The position numbers were made by a program, and so were the translations under genes. This document shows positions 16,765 through 25,365 of a DNA stretch of 64,000 nt, piece after piece. The notes beneath the pieces were generated by a model. The model ran no database searches, was not told where the DNA came from, and saw nothing but the letters and a program-made list of their open reading frames with translations. Within the stretch, counting starts at the first letter, position 1, and the number at the start of each line of letters is the position of its first letter. Source of the stretch: Geomonas edaphica (lineage in GTDB: Bacteria; Desulfobacterota; Desulfuromonadia; Geobacterales; Geobacteraceae); NCBI RefSeq assembly GCF_004917075.1, contig NZ_SSYB01000005.1, positions 310,001-374,000 on the forward strand. Reading direction: 5' to 3'.

Positions 16765-17129
16765 CAAAAAAGGGGGTACGAGTGCTCCTCCGGAGGCCCT
16801 CCGGCACGCTCGTTCTTCCCCCCCCGCATCGTAGTCGATTCGCCTTTGCGTTTTCGGCGCCGGACCGCTGCAGCTTCAGCTCGTGGGGGAGAAGGATAAT
16901 GAGAGCTTGCGCTGCCCGTGCCTTAACCAAACGCCACAGTAACAGCAAAACCTGTGCCGCCGCTTCTGGAGCGAAGTCGCAGGCCTCATTGTAACAAAAC
17001 CTTCCCGCATTGCCACACTTTTTCCAATGAAGACCATTGGGCTCGTCGTGCGTCCCGGCCAACCGGTGCCAAGGATGCCCAAGGAAGACGAGCGGCTTTT
17101 TGACTTTCGACGGCTTTTTGACAGCGCTG
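16765..17129. other. Non-coding stretch between the gsp operon and mqnB
   Basis: About 365 bases separate two divergent promoters. The open frames here have no ribosome site, no recognisable family and unusual composition, so I do not call a gene. I see an A-run and G-run beside the gsp promoter, a GC hairpin near 16785-16800 (CTCCGGAGG-like), and nothing resembling a tRNA or known riboswitch. Confidence 0.5.
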
Positions 17130-17159
17130 TTGAACTGCCGCCGACTGCTGTGCTAGACT
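17130..17159 (+). promoter_or_regulatory. Promoter candidate of mqnB
   Basis: TTGAAC (17130-17135), 18-base spacer, TAGACT (17154-17159). The predicted start is about 20 bases before the mqnB ATG. Confidence 0.5.
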
Positions 17160-17187
17160 CGCGCAACCACGCACCTTGGAGCCGCAC

Positions 17188-17925
17188 ATGAGACGAGTCG
17201 TCATCACCGCATCAACCAGGATGGAACTCTCGGAGCTGATACCGGCCGCTTCGGCACTCCCCTTCTCCGGCGTGGGGCACCTCCCCCTTTGGCGCTCCGA
17301 GCTCGCGGGGCAGGAACTCTTCATCGCCCAGACCGGCATGGGCAAGGCGAACGCCGCCTGCGCGGCGACCCTTCTTTGCGAGCGCCTGACGCCTGATCTT
17401 CTCGTCAATACCGGCTGCGGCGGCGCCTTTCCCGGCTGCGGGGTCGGCGTCGGGGATATAGCGGTGGCCGACGCCGAGTGTTTCGCGGACGAGGGGGTGC
17501 TGACCCCTGACGGGTGGCGCGGGCTCGACCTCATCGGCATCCCGCTCTACGAGGGGAGGGGAGAGCGCGTCTTCAACCGCGTCCCGCTGCCGCTTGAGCC
17601 GGCCCGACGCGCGCTCGCGCATGCTGCTGCCGAAGGCTTTGCCGCCGCCCTCGGACCCTTTCTCACCGTTTCCACCTGCTCCGGGACCTCCCGCCGCGGG
17701 GAGGAGATGCTGCGCCGCTTCCCAGGCATCTGCGAGAACATGGAAGGGGCGGCACTCGCCCACGTCGCGCTCATCTACGGCGTTGCCTGTCTCGAGGTGC
17801 GCGGCATCAGCAACATGGTGGAGGACCGGGACATGTCGCGCTGGGACTTAAAGCGTGCCGTAAGCGAGGTGCAGCGCTTCCTCTTCAGCCTTCTTAAGTG
17901 CCCCGATGAACTCTTTGGGAGCTGA
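17188..17925 (+). CDS. mqnB: Futalosine hydrolase MqnB
   Basis: 245 residues from the ATG at 17188 with GGAG 6 bases upstream. It belongs to the nucleoside phosphorylase/hydrolase fold: FIAQTGMGKANAACAATLL, LVNTGCGGAFPGCGVGVGDI and NMEGAALAHVALIYGV with the Glu that positions ribose, then RGISNMVEDRD. It splits hypoxanthine from futalosine in the alternative (futalosine) menaquinone pathway. mqnD follows, which strengthens the call. MTA/SAH nucleosidase is the closest alternative, but the context and the NMEGAALAHVA form favour MqnB. Menaquinone carries electrons in anaerobic respiration here. Confidence 0.92.
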   Translation: MRRVVITASTRMELSELIPAASALPFSGVGHLPLWRSELAGQELFIAQTGMGKANAACAATLLCERLTPDLLVNTGCGGAFPGCGVGVGDIAVADAECFADEGVLTPDGWRGLDLIGIPLYEGRGERVFNRVPLPLEPARRALAHAAAEGFAAALGPFLTVSTCSGTSRRGEEMLRRFPGICENMEGAALAHVALIYGVACLEVRGISNMVEDRDMSRWDLKRAVSEVQRFLFSLLKCPDELFGS

Positions 17926-18005
17926 TCTGCACCGTTTTTCCTTCGTATGCTTCCTTCCGTTTGCAGCGCTGCTCTTATATATATCGCGCGCTCGTTAAGC
18001 TTTTC

Positions 18006-18034
18006 TTGCACAACCTTCCCTCAAGTAGTATATT
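18006..18034 (+). promoter_or_regulatory. Promoter of mqnD
   Basis: TTGCAC (18006-18011), 17-base spacer, TATATT (18029-18034). This suggests mqnD can be transcribed independently of mqnB, with a leader of about 90 bases. Confidence 0.65.
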
Positions 18035-18129
18035 GGTGAGTCTTAAAAACTTTGCAAGGGGCGGATCTGAGAGAGAACCGAGCCTCTTTGACTGATTTAT
18101 CGGAGCTTGTACAAGGCATGGATTGCGTA

Positions 18130-18978
18130 ATGTCAGAAAACGGGCAGCGCCCGACGCTCACACTGGGCTTTTCTCCCTGTCCCAACGACACCTTCATCTT
18201 CGACGCCTTGATCCACGGGCGGGTCGACTGCGGTTTTTCCTTTCGCGAGCGGCTCGAGGACGTGGAGACCCTGAACCGGATGGCGCTTTCCGCGACGCTG
18301 GACGTCTCGAAGGTTTCCTACCACCTCTTAGGGCACATCCTGAAGGACTACCTCCTGCTCAGAAGCGGGGGGGCGCTCGGGCGCGGCTGCGGTCCGCTGG
18401 TCGTCGCGCGCGACGGTATCGACCCGGGCAAGCTCGCCGGCAAGAGGATCGCCCTCCCCGGGCAGTACACCACCGCGGCGCTTCTTTTGAGGCTTTTCAA
18501 CCCGTCGCTTGCCGACTTCGTCTACCTCCCGTTCCACGAGATCATGGGTGCGGTAGCCGACGGTTCGGTCGCGGCTGGGGTGATCATCCACGAGTCACGC
18601 TTCACCTATCAGGGGTATGGCCTGAAGAAGGTGCTCGACCTGGGTGAGTGGTGGGAGCAGGAGACGGGGCACCCCATACCGCTTGGCGGCATCGCGGCGA
18701 AACGCTCGCTCGGGCGGGAGGCGCTTTTATCCCTGGAGCGTGGGCTTGCGCTTAGCGTGGAGTACGCCTTTGCCCACCCCGGTGTGGCGCGTCCCTACAT
18801 ACGCGCCCACTCGCAGGAGATGAGCGACGAGGTGTGCGATGCCCACATCTCCCTTTATGTGAACGACTTCTCCCGCGGGCTCGGCCCCGAGGGGGAGGAT
18901 GCCGTGCGACTTTTACTAAACCGGGCGGCCGAAGCGGGGATCATACCCCGCTGGCAGGAGCCGCTACTGATCCCTTGA
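18130..18978 (+). CDS. mqnD: 1,4-dihydroxy-6-naphthoate synthase MqnD
   Basis: 282 residues from the ATG at 18130, the family's normal length. ATG 18118 is possible; an upstream TTG at 18052 would add unrelated sequence. Ribosome sites are weak for all. The LTLGFSPCPNDTFIFDALIH start is the MqnD hallmark. Further matches are GQYTTAALLLRLF, the VIIHESRFTY motif with its catalytic-region His, and PIPLGGIAAKRSL. It converts cyclic dehypoxanthinyl futalosine to 1,4-dihydroxy-6-naphthoate, the third step after MqnB/MqnC chemistry. mqnA, mqnC and mqnE are not in the window. Confidence 0.95.
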   Translation: MSENGQRPTLTLGFSPCPNDTFIFDALIHGRVDCGFSFRERLEDVETLNRMALSATLDVSKVSYHLLGHILKDYLLLRSGGALGRGCGPLVVARDGIDPGKLAGKRIALPGQYTTAALLLRLFNPSLADFVYLPFHEIMGAVADGSVAAGVIIHESRFTYQGYGLKKVLDLGEWWEQETGHPIPLGGIAAKRSLGREALLSLERGLALSVEYAFAHPGVARPYIRAHSQEMSDEVCDAHISLYVNDFSRGLGPEGEDAVRLLLNRAAEAGIIPRWQEPLLIP

Positions 18979-19054
18979 CCGGGATACCTCTCAAGTTATC
19001 TGCCTTGCTGCCGAAACGGGGATGAGCCGTACGTAGCATCGTGGAGGAATGCGC

Positions 19055-21259
19055 ATGACCAAGCCCTTCAACTGGAAGCGGCACATAGCGGTGGCTTTCT
19101 GCTTCATCCTGCTCTTCTGGGTGGGGGACGCCCTCATCGACGCCGTGATCCTGCGGAGAGCGCCGTTTCTGGACCAGCTCACCGCGCCGAACGCGTACGA
19201 GCTCGGGATGCGCACCTTCTACGCGAGCCTGCTCGGCGTGTTCTTCGCCTCCCTCTCGGTGCTTTGCGAGCGTAGCCGCAGGGTTGAGACGGCGCTGCGT
19301 CATTCCGACGACCTCTCCAGCATGTTCCTTGCCTCCTCCCGCGACGCGATCTGCGTGGTGCGGACCGACGACTACACCATTGCCAACTGCAACGGCGTCT
19401 TCCTGGCCAAATACGCTCTGGCTGAAGCAGAGGCCGTCGGGCGAAGCTTTCCCGAGCTGATCACCCGCTACGGGCTCTCCGAGCAGGTCATGAGCCAGCT
19501 CTCCCAGTGCGTCTGCACCGCCACTGCGGTAAGCAGCGAGGTAAGCTACCACACCGAGGATGGCGGCAGCCACTACGAAGAGATTTCCATCCATCCCATC
19601 GGTGACTTGCAACAAGGCATCCAGACCGTCCTTTACGCGGCGCGCGACATCACCTCGCGCCGCAGTTCCCAGGAACAGCTGGAGGAGTCCGAGGCCCGCT
19701 ATCGCGCCATATTCGAGAACACCGGGACCGCCATGGCCATCGTGCTCCCGGACGGCACGCTCCAGACGGTGAACCGCGGCTTCGAGGACGCCACCGGGCT
19801 TTCGCGTGAGGAGCTCGAAGGGAAGAAGCTTTGGACCGAGTTCCTCGGCAGCTGCGATTCCGACGGGATCGCGGACGCACCGCTCGTCGATGAGCCGGCC
19901 ACCCCAAGGCGCAGCTTCGAAGTACAGCTTGTGGACAGAAACGGCGCGGTACGCACCATGGTCGGCAACTGGGCCCCCATCGAAGGGACCGAACAGGCGG
20001 TGCTCTCCCTGGTCGACATCAGTGCCCACAAGGAAGTCGAGGAGGCGCTCAGGGAAAGCCGCGCCACCCTCGCCGTCGCGCAGCGCATCGCACGTCTCGG
20101 CAACTGGGACTGGGATCTCACCACCGACACGCTCATCTGGTCCGACGAGATGTTCCGCATCCACGACGTGGACCCCGCCAACTTCACCCCTTCCCACGAA
20201 CTCGTCCTGCTGGCGGTCCACCCGGATGACCGGGAGATGGTGATCCGCTCCGTGAACGACGCCATCTACAACCGCAAGAGTTACCAGATGGACTACCGCG
20301 TCATGCTGGCAAGCGGGGCGGTCCGCACCCTGTCTGCGCGGGGTGAGGTGACCTACGACGCGCAGGGGAAACCGCTGCACATGCTCGGCACCGCCCAGGA
20401 CATCACCTGGCGCATCGAGGCGGAGCAGGCGCTCAGAAACTCCGAAGAGAAGTTCTCCAAGGCCTTCCATGCAAGCCCCGACTCCATCGTCATCACACGC
20501 GCCGAGGACGGCACCTACATCGACGTCAACGAGGCGTTCCAGGAGATCACCGGCTACCGCAGGGAGGAGGTCATCGGCAGGACCTCGACCGACCTGCAGC
20601 TCTGGGCGGATCACGACGCCAGGATGGTGATGCTGAAGCTTCTGAACGAGCACGGCCATGTGCGCAACCTGGACGTCCGCTTCCGGGTGAAGTCCGGCGA
20701 GATCCGGGAGCTTTTATGGTCCGCGGACGTGATCGAGTACCAGGGGGAGGCCTGCCTGATCGCCATCTCGCGCGACGTCACCGACCAGCGCCAGATGGAG
20801 CGCGAGCTGCTCGAGAGCGACGCACGCCTTTACATGAAGCACGAAGAGCTGAAGAACGTCTTCCACCAGATGGAGGGGATCCGGCGCGAGTGGGAGGAGA
20901 TCATGGACTGCATCTCCGACATGTTCATCCTCTCCGACCAGTACGGCAAGATCCGCCGCTTCAACCGTGCTGTCGAGACCTTCACCGGCAAGGCGCACCG
21001 GGACATCGTCGGGCGTGACTGCCTCTCCTTCCTCGAGGAGCACGGGCTCAAGGGGCATCTGGCCGCTCCGGGGATCGAGCTTTTGCACAAGGAAACTGGG
21101 AAGTGGTTCGTCCTCAAAAGGCACGCGTTCCCGACTGCCGAGGTGGACGGCACCACGCGCGAGGTGGTCATCATTAACGACACGACCAACATCGGACGGC
21201 GTCCTGAGGAGGTTGGGATGCACGAAGCTGCACCGGTACAGGTGTCCGCAGTCAGATAG
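19055..21259 (+). CDS. Membrane-bound multi-PAS sensor protein lacking an output domain
   Basis: 734 residues from the ATG at 19055, which sits 7 bases after GGAGG; the ATG at 19049 is too close. Two N-terminal membrane segments (about 12-34 and 58-75) are followed by five PAS-like domains: about 88-200, 210-330, 335-460 (PAS_3 type, RIARLGNWDWDL), 465-590 (FQEITGYRREEVIGRT) and 610-720. The protein ends soon after the last PAS. There is no histidine kinase, GGDEF, EAL, HD-GYP or methyl-accepting domain. It may act by protein contact or be the remnant of a longer kinase. The next gene is unrelated. Confidence 0.85.
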   Translation: MTKPFNWKRHIAVAFCFILLFWVGDALIDAVILRRAPFLDQLTAPNAYELGMRTFYASLLGVFFASLSVLCERSRRVETALRHSDDLSSMFLASSRDAICVVRTDDYTIANCNGVFLAKYALAEAEAVGRSFPELITRYGLSEQVMSQLSQCVCTATAVSSEVSYHTEDGGSHYEEISIHPIGDLQQGIQTVLYAARDITSRRSSQEQLEESEARYRAIFENTGTAMAIVLPDGTLQTVNRGFEDATGLSREELEGKKLWTEFLGSCDSDGIADAPLVDEPATPRRSFEVQLVDRNGAVRTMVGNWAPIEGTEQAVLSLVDISAHKEVEEALRESRATLAVAQRIARLGNWDWDLTTDTLIWSDEMFRIHDVDPANFTPSHELVLLAVHPDDREMVIRSVNDAIYNRKSYQMDYRVMLASGAVRTLSARGEVTYDAQGKPLHMLGTAQDITWRIEAEQALRNSEEKFSKAFHASPDSIVITRAEDGTYIDVNEAFQEITGYRREEVIGRTSTDLQLWADHDARMVMLKLLNEHGHVRNLDVRFRVKSGEIRELLWSADVIEYQGEACLIAISRDVTDQRQMERELLESDARLYMKHEELKNVFHQMEGIRREWEEIMDCISDMFILSDQYGKIRRFNRAVETFTGKAHRDIVGRDCLSFLEEHGLKGHLAAPGIELLHKETGKWFVLKRHAFPTAEVDGTTREVVIINDTTNIGRRPEEVGMHEAAPVQVSAVR

Positions 21260-21309
21260 ACAAACCTGCGCAGGATTAAAGGGTTGGCCGCCTTCGGGCT
21301 CATTGGAAC

Positions 21310-21338
21310 TTGACTTCGCCGCGGGGGTATGTTATACG
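21310..21338 (+). promoter_or_regulatory. Promoter of the RlpA-like gene
   Basis: TTGACT (21310-21315), 17-base spacer, TATACG (21333-21338), about 28 bases before the start codon at 21367. Confidence 0.65.
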
Positions 21339-21366
21339 AATGCCTCGCCCAACAAAGGAGGTGCGC

Positions 21367-21831
21367 ATGGCATCACCCGAGCGGAGTCTCAGGCTGGTGC
21401 GCATAGTCGCCCTGGCCCTGATGCTCCTCCCGATCCACACGCTTCCCCTGCTGGCTTCAGAACAAGTAGTAAAACCGGTAGCAGAATCCTCTGTTGAAAA
21501 AGTAGAACCGCAGCAAAAATCGGTGGTGAAAAAGCTGATCGGCATAGCGACTTACTATGCCAGGAAGTTCCATGGCAGGGCAACCACCTCCGGAGAGCGT
21601 TACCATCCGGAGAAGTTGACCGCCGCCCACCAGAGCCTGCCGTTGGGGACCAAGGTTCTCGTCAGGAACCTCGCCAACGACAAGGAAGTTACGGTTGTTA
21701 TCAACGACCGTTGCCGCAAGAAGAGTTTCCCGTTCATCGATCTTTCACGGGCTGCGGCAAGGAAGCTGGGTTTCTTCGGAGAAGGGAAGGCCAAGGTGGC
21801 CATCATCCCGCTCACCGAAGGTGAATCCTAG
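21367..21831 (+). CDS. RlpA-like double-psi beta-barrel protein
   Basis: 154 residues from the ATG at 21367 with AGGAGG 6 bases upstream; the longer frame adds 19 residues without support. An N-terminal signal/anchor (about 10-30) is followed by a single RlpA barrel: GIATYYARKFHGRATTSGE, LTAAHQSLPLGTKVLVRNL, INDRC and FIDLSRAAARKLGF. RlpA proteins cleave naked glycan strands of peptidoglycan or have lost that activity. There is no SPOR domain. The usual DRGPF of the family is DRCRKKSFPF here, so activity is uncertain. Single-gene unit with its own promoter and terminator. Confidence 0.88.
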   Translation: MASPERSLRLVRIVALALMLLPIHTLPLLASEQVVKPVAESSVEKVEPQQKSVVKKLIGIATYYARKFHGRATTSGERYHPEKLTAAHQSLPLGTKVLVRNLANDKEVTVVINDRCRKKSFPFIDLSRAAARKLGFFGEGKAKVAIIPLTEGES

Positions 21832-21865
21832 AAACATCAAAATACAATCTGGGCGAACAGAGGAA

Positions 21866-21897
21866 AAGGCCGGGGGCAACCCCGGCCTTTTTTCTTT
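21866..21897 (+). terminator. Intrinsic terminator after the RlpA-like gene
   Basis: An 8-bp stem (GGCCGGGG / CCCCGGCC, 21868-21875 and 21880-21887) with loop GCAA and a T-run (21888-21893, then CTTT). It lies between converging genes and may serve both. Confidence 0.9.
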
Positions 21898-21906
21898 GGT
21901 GCGCAG

Positions 21907-23007
21907 TCAGGCGCGCGAGGAGCGGCGCCGCTTAAGGGGGAGCAGCACAGCACTGGCGAGGATCAGTGCCGCGGCGACCGGCGGGTGAAGCATGAGCCAG
22001 GCGAAGAGGATGGCCGGGAGTAGTGCTGCGCGCACCGAAGCCTTGAGCCAGGGGTGTTTCTCGATAGCGTGCGCCCAGGCGGGACCATGGCGGTAATACC
22101 AGGCTACGAAGGCGTGGCCGGGAGCGTTAGTTACGAGGTAGCGGTCCCTGAAGCTGCGCAGCAGTTGTACCTCGGAGGCGAGCGGAGTGCCGTAGGCGGC
22201 GGTGGCGATGAAGCATCCCTCCTTAAGAACGATGACTGGGGCGGCCGAGGTGGTTGTTGCGCTCAGGCGGTTGGAGAGCGGGCTCAACTGGAGTGTTCCG
22301 ACGCCCTGGCTTGTTTCCTCTGAATAGACGCTTTCGTTGCCGCTTCCTGGGGCCGGTGCGAGCGCCTGGTTCACCACCGCGGTGACCGCGGCGTAGACGG
22401 TGCGCTGTGCCAGTGCTGAAACCGCCACGAAGTAAAAAACGTTTTCCTCGAGGCCGGGCAGGGTGGTCATGAGCGCCGTCGGAGGGGTGCCCCATTCCCC
22501 TACATCGATGAAGGTGTCGGGGCGTGTGTTGTCGTCGAAGTTAGTTTTGCTGTAGTAGATGCGGTAACCGGTCGCGCCAGGTACCGTGTTCCAGGTCACC
22601 TGGAAGGCGCCTGCGGCCGGGGCGAGGGAGACGAGCCCTGGGGCGGCCGGCGCAGCAGGCGGTATGGTCGAAAGCCCACTCAGGCTGGCGCTGTTGCTGG
22701 TTAGGGGGATTTGGACGGGTGAAGCCCCTTCGCGGGCCTCGGCGCCGTTGTACGTTCCAGCGGCGTTGCCATAGTAGACGCGGTAGGCGCTGATTCCGAG
22801 CGAGGTGGCGGGAGTCCAACTGATCACCATGGTGTCGGGGGCGCTCAGGGCTGAGCTTACCCCGCTGGGGGGAGGTGGAGAGACTACCGCGGCAGCGAGA
22901 GCGGGTTCCAGGGGGGCGGGCGTCTCCTGGGCTACTGCTGGCAGTAAGGCGAGCGCCACCGCGATGCATGCGCCAGAAAGCGTCACCCGCAACAGACCGG
23001 GCTTCAT
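21907..23007 (-). CDS. Fibronectin type III protein with a C-terminal CFI-box sorting domain
   Basis: 366 residues. Signal peptide (about 1-26), a fibronectin III-like domain (about 47-115, MVISWTPATSLGISAYRVYY), a second one (about 120-215, FQVTWNTVPGATGYRIYYS), a Ser/Thr linker, then a C-terminal module beginning GCFIATAAYGTP, continuing LRSFRDRYLVTN and ending in hydrophobic segments and RRRSS. That module is the CFI-box C-terminal domain found on many secreted proteins of Deltaproteobacteria and thought to be a surface-sorting or membrane-anchoring signal. The protein is probably exported and surface attached. No dedicated processing enzyme is encoded nearby. Confidence 0.85.
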   Translation of the reverse strand: MKPGLLRVTLSGACIAVALALLPAVAQETPAPLEPALAAAVVSPPPPSGVSSALSAPDTMVISWTPATSLGISAYRVYYGNAAGTYNGAEAREGASPVQIPLTSNSASLSGLSTIPPAAPAAPGLVSLAPAAGAFQVTWNTVPGATGYRIYYSKTNFDDNTRPDTFIDVGEWGTPPTALMTTLPGLEENVFYFVAVSALAQRTVYAAVTAVVNQALAPAPGSGNESVYSEETSQGVGTLQLSPLSNRLSATTTSAAPVIVLKEGCFIATAAYGTPLASEVQLLRSFRDRYLVTNAPGHAFVAWYYRHGPAWAHAIEKHPWLKASVRAALLPAILFAWLMLHPPVAAALILASAVLLPLKRRRSSRA

Positions 23008-23134
23008 GTGGCCTCCTCGCCGGGCGCCTCAACGAGGCATCATTCCGGACCGTGGAAGATTAAGAGGATCATCACCTGTCGCTAATAGTAATGTAAGGGA
23101 GGCTGCGCGCAAGGGGGCGTAAGTGCGGGAAACG

Positions 23135-23164
23135 AAAAAGGCAGCCGTTGCCGGCTGCCTTTTT
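23135..23164 (-). terminator. Intrinsic terminator after the large TPR gene
   Basis: A 12-bp stem (AAAAAGGCAGCC / GGCTGCCTTTTT, 23135-23146 and 23153-23164). On the minus strand it lies 28 bp past the TPR stop codon and carries its own T-run. Confidence 0.9.
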
Positions 23165-23192
23165 CGCGTAGATCAATACCGCGGCTGCGGCT

Positions 23193-25133
23193 CTAATTTT
23201 CCTTGTGCTTCTTCTTGGAGCTCTTTTTCCCTTTCGAGGACTTCTTAGACGGCTTGTCGTCGCTGTCCTTGGATTTCTTCCCCTTCTTCCCTTTCTTTCC
23301 CTTGCCCCCCTTCGTCGCCTTGGAAGACTTCGAGGACTTGTGCTTGCGGTAGCTTCTCGGTTCCGGGTTGAACTCGTCCTTGATGTTGCTCAAAAGGACC
23401 TGGGCCTCCTCGAGTTCCGGGTCGGCCTTGCGGGCCGCCTCCAGCGACTCCTTCGCCTCGGCGATGTGGCCGTCCTTCATCTGGACCCTTCCCATCGCGT
23501 TCAGCGCCTTCGCGTGGTCTGCCTTGAGCTTCACCGCTTCCTTGTACTCGTCGGTCGCGGCGGTGTAGTTCTTCTGGAATTCGTAGACGAGGCCTAGCTT
23601 GTAATGGGCGTTGGCGTCGGTGGGAGCAAGCTCGACCCCTTCCTTCAGGAGCTTCGCGAGCGCGTCGTAATTCTTGTTCTTTACGTAGATTGCGGTGAGC
23701 GCGGTGCGGGCGTCCTGGTCGTCCTTTTTCAGGCGCAGCACCTCCTGGTACTCGCCGGCGGCCTGGTCCATCTCGTTACGTTTGCGCAGGAGCCCGGCGA
23801 GTTCGCGGTGGGCATCCAGCGACTCGCTGTCGAGCTTGATCGCGGTCTGGTACGCGGTGATCGCAGAGTCGAGGTTCTTCGCGTTCACGTAGGCGCGTGC
23901 GAGCTTCAGCTGGGCCACCGCGTCGGTAGGTGTCAGCTTGACAAGCTCCTGGTACTGCTCGAGCGCCTGCGGGAAGCTCCCCCTCAGGGTGTAGATGTCG
24001 GCGAGGCGCTGCCTGGCCTGGACGTTGTCCGGCGTGCTCGCGAGCACCTGGCGGTACTCGACCACCGCCTCGTCGAGGAGCGCCTTTCTCTCGTAGATCC
24101 CGGCGAGGTTCAGGTGCAACTGCGGGTTTTCCGCCTTGTTCCTGATCGCGTCGCGGTAGTAGTTCATCGCCTCGTCTTCGCGACCCACTGCGACCAGGGC
24201 ATCCCCAAGACGCTGCTGCGCTACCGCGTCGGTGGGCTCCTCGGCAAGCCTCAGGCGGTACTCGCTGATCGCCATGTCGAGGTCCTTGGCGGTCCGGTGT
24301 TGCTCGGCAAGCGCCATGTGGTCGACCTTGGGGGCGTCCTTCTCGGTCATGGTTATTCCGGCGAGCATGCGCTCGTAGTCGGCGCTCTTCTGGTCCCCCT
24401 TCTTCGCGTACCCCTCGGAGAGGAGGCGGTGCACCTCCTTGTTCTTCGGGTCGGCGATGGCCGCCTGTTTCAGCTCGTTGACACCCTTGTCGGTCTCGCC
24501 GCGGGTGAGCAGGAGCGCACCAAGGCCCAGGCGTGCCCGTGCGTTGCCGGGCTGGATGGCGAGCGCCTTGCGGTACTCGTCCTCTGCTTTTTGCTGCTGT
24601 CCGAGGGCCTGGTAGGAGACGGCGAGGTCCCCGTGCAGGGAGGCGTCTTCCGGGAAGGCGGCGAGCGCCTCGGTGTAGTGGAAGACGGCGAGTTGGTGCA
24701 GGTCTTTTTGGGCGAGGATACGGGCGAGGCCGCCGTGGTAGCGCGGGTCGCCGGCCTTTAGTCCCTGGGAGAGCTCGACCGCGGCCTCTTCGCTTGCCCC
24801 TTTCTGCTGGTGCAAAAGGCCAAGGTTTCCGCTCGCCGGGTAGAACTCAGGGTCGAGGGCGAGTGTCTCGCGGTACTCCTGGATGGCCGCATCGATGTTG
24901 CCGCTGCGCTCGAAGGCAAGCGCCTTCAGGTAGCGCCCCGGAGCGCCGGTGGGGCAGAGCTCGGCCACGCGCTTCTCGGCGTCGTTTCGTTTCTGCTCGC
25001 TCGCCTGCGGCGGGAGCTCCATGATGATCTTCTTCGCCTGCAGGCAGCTGTTCGTCGCCGGGAAAGGCCAGCTGAAGCCGGTGCCGAACAGGGTCACCGC
25101 AAAAAGCGATGAGAGTGCTACGTATCGTTTCAT
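23193..25133 (-). CDS. Large exported TPR-repeat protein with a lysine-rich tail
   Basis: 646 residues. Signal peptide (about 1-22), then roughly fourteen tetratricopeptide repeats from about 65 to 590, e.g. LALDPEFYPASGNLGLLHQQ, AEDEYRKALAIQPGNARARL and EQYQELVKLTPTDAVAQLKL. The last 55 or so residues are a very basic tail of Lys, Ser and Gly (KGKKGKKGKKSKDSDD). TPR arrays are protein-binding scaffolds; here it would work in the periplasm. The tail could contact peptidoglycan, nucleic acid or acidic polymers, which is speculation. It is a stand-alone unit with a strong promoter and a terminator. Specific function unknown. Confidence 0.88.
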   Translation of the reverse strand: MKRYVALSSLFAVTLFGTGFSWPFPATNSCLQAKKIIMELPPQASEQKRNDAEKRVAELCPTGAPGRYLKALAFERSGNIDAAIQEYRETLALDPEFYPASGNLGLLHQQKGASEEAAVELSQGLKAGDPRYHGGLARILAQKDLHQLAVFHYTEALAAFPEDASLHGDLAVSYQALGQQQKAEDEYRKALAIQPGNARARLGLGALLLTRGETDKGVNELKQAAIADPKNKEVHRLLSEGYAKKGDQKSADYERMLAGITMTEKDAPKVDHMALAEQHRTAKDLDMAISEYRLRLAEEPTDAVAQQRLGDALVAVGREDEAMNYYRDAIRNKAENPQLHLNLAGIYERKALLDEAVVEYRQVLASTPDNVQARQRLADIYTLRGSFPQALEQYQELVKLTPTDAVAQLKLARAYVNAKNLDSAITAYQTAIKLDSESLDAHRELAGLLRKRNEMDQAAGEYQEVLRLKKDDQDARTALTAIYVKNKNYDALAKLLKEGVELAPTDANAHYKLGLVYEFQKNYTAATDEYKEAVKLKADHAKALNAMGRVQMKDGHIAEAKESLEAARKADPELEEAQVLLSNIKDEFNPEPRSYRKHKSSKSSKATKGGKGKKGKKGKKSKDSDDKPSKKSSKGKKSSKKKHKEN

Positions 25134-25219
25134 GTAAGGCCCTTTTGAAATTGTAATGAGGATATGGAAGGCGCCGTGGCGCCGGCGGCTCGGTCTTGGG
25201 GACCGTGCGAGGATGGCGG

Positions 25220-25248
25220 ATTATACACATCGGGGGTGCTAAATTCAA
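25220..25248 (-). promoter_or_regulatory. Strong promoter of the large TPR gene
   Basis: Minus strand TTGAAT (25248-25243), 17-base spacer, perfect TATAAT (25225-25220). The untranslated leader would be about 80 bases. The 25134-25462 gap also holds the divergent hsp20 promoter; otherwise I see nothing in it. Confidence 0.75.
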
Positions 25249-25337
25249 TTCCAAAACGCCAATCATTAACGATACCGATCCTTTGCGCCCCGGAAGCCTT
25301 GCCTGGCGCGGGGGCTCCAAGGTTAGGGCGGATTACC

Positions 25338-25365
25338 TTGACTTTCATGATAAAGATGGTTAAAT
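25338..25365 (+). promoter_or_regulatory. Promoter candidate of the hsp20-lon-thiL operon
   Basis: TTGACT (25338-25343), 16-base spacer, TTAAAT (25360-25365). It looks like a housekeeping promoter. I see no clear heat-shock sigma (CTTGAA / CCCCAT) or CIRCE element. Confidence 0.5.

Noticed and set aside
16900-17000. Possible c-di-GMP (GEMM) riboswitch before mqnB
   Set aside because: A few scattered pieces (CAGCAAAACCTG) recall the family, but the conserved core and stem order are missing.
16757-17187. Overlapping open frames on both strands between gspC and mqnB
   Set aside because: No ribosome sites, no recognisable motifs, odd Ser/Arg-rich composition, and they overlap both promoters.
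18941-20659. 572-codon minus-strand frame
   Set aside because: Antisense to the PAS protein; its Asp/Val/Gly/Leu-rich translation is the usual shadow of a GC-rich gene.
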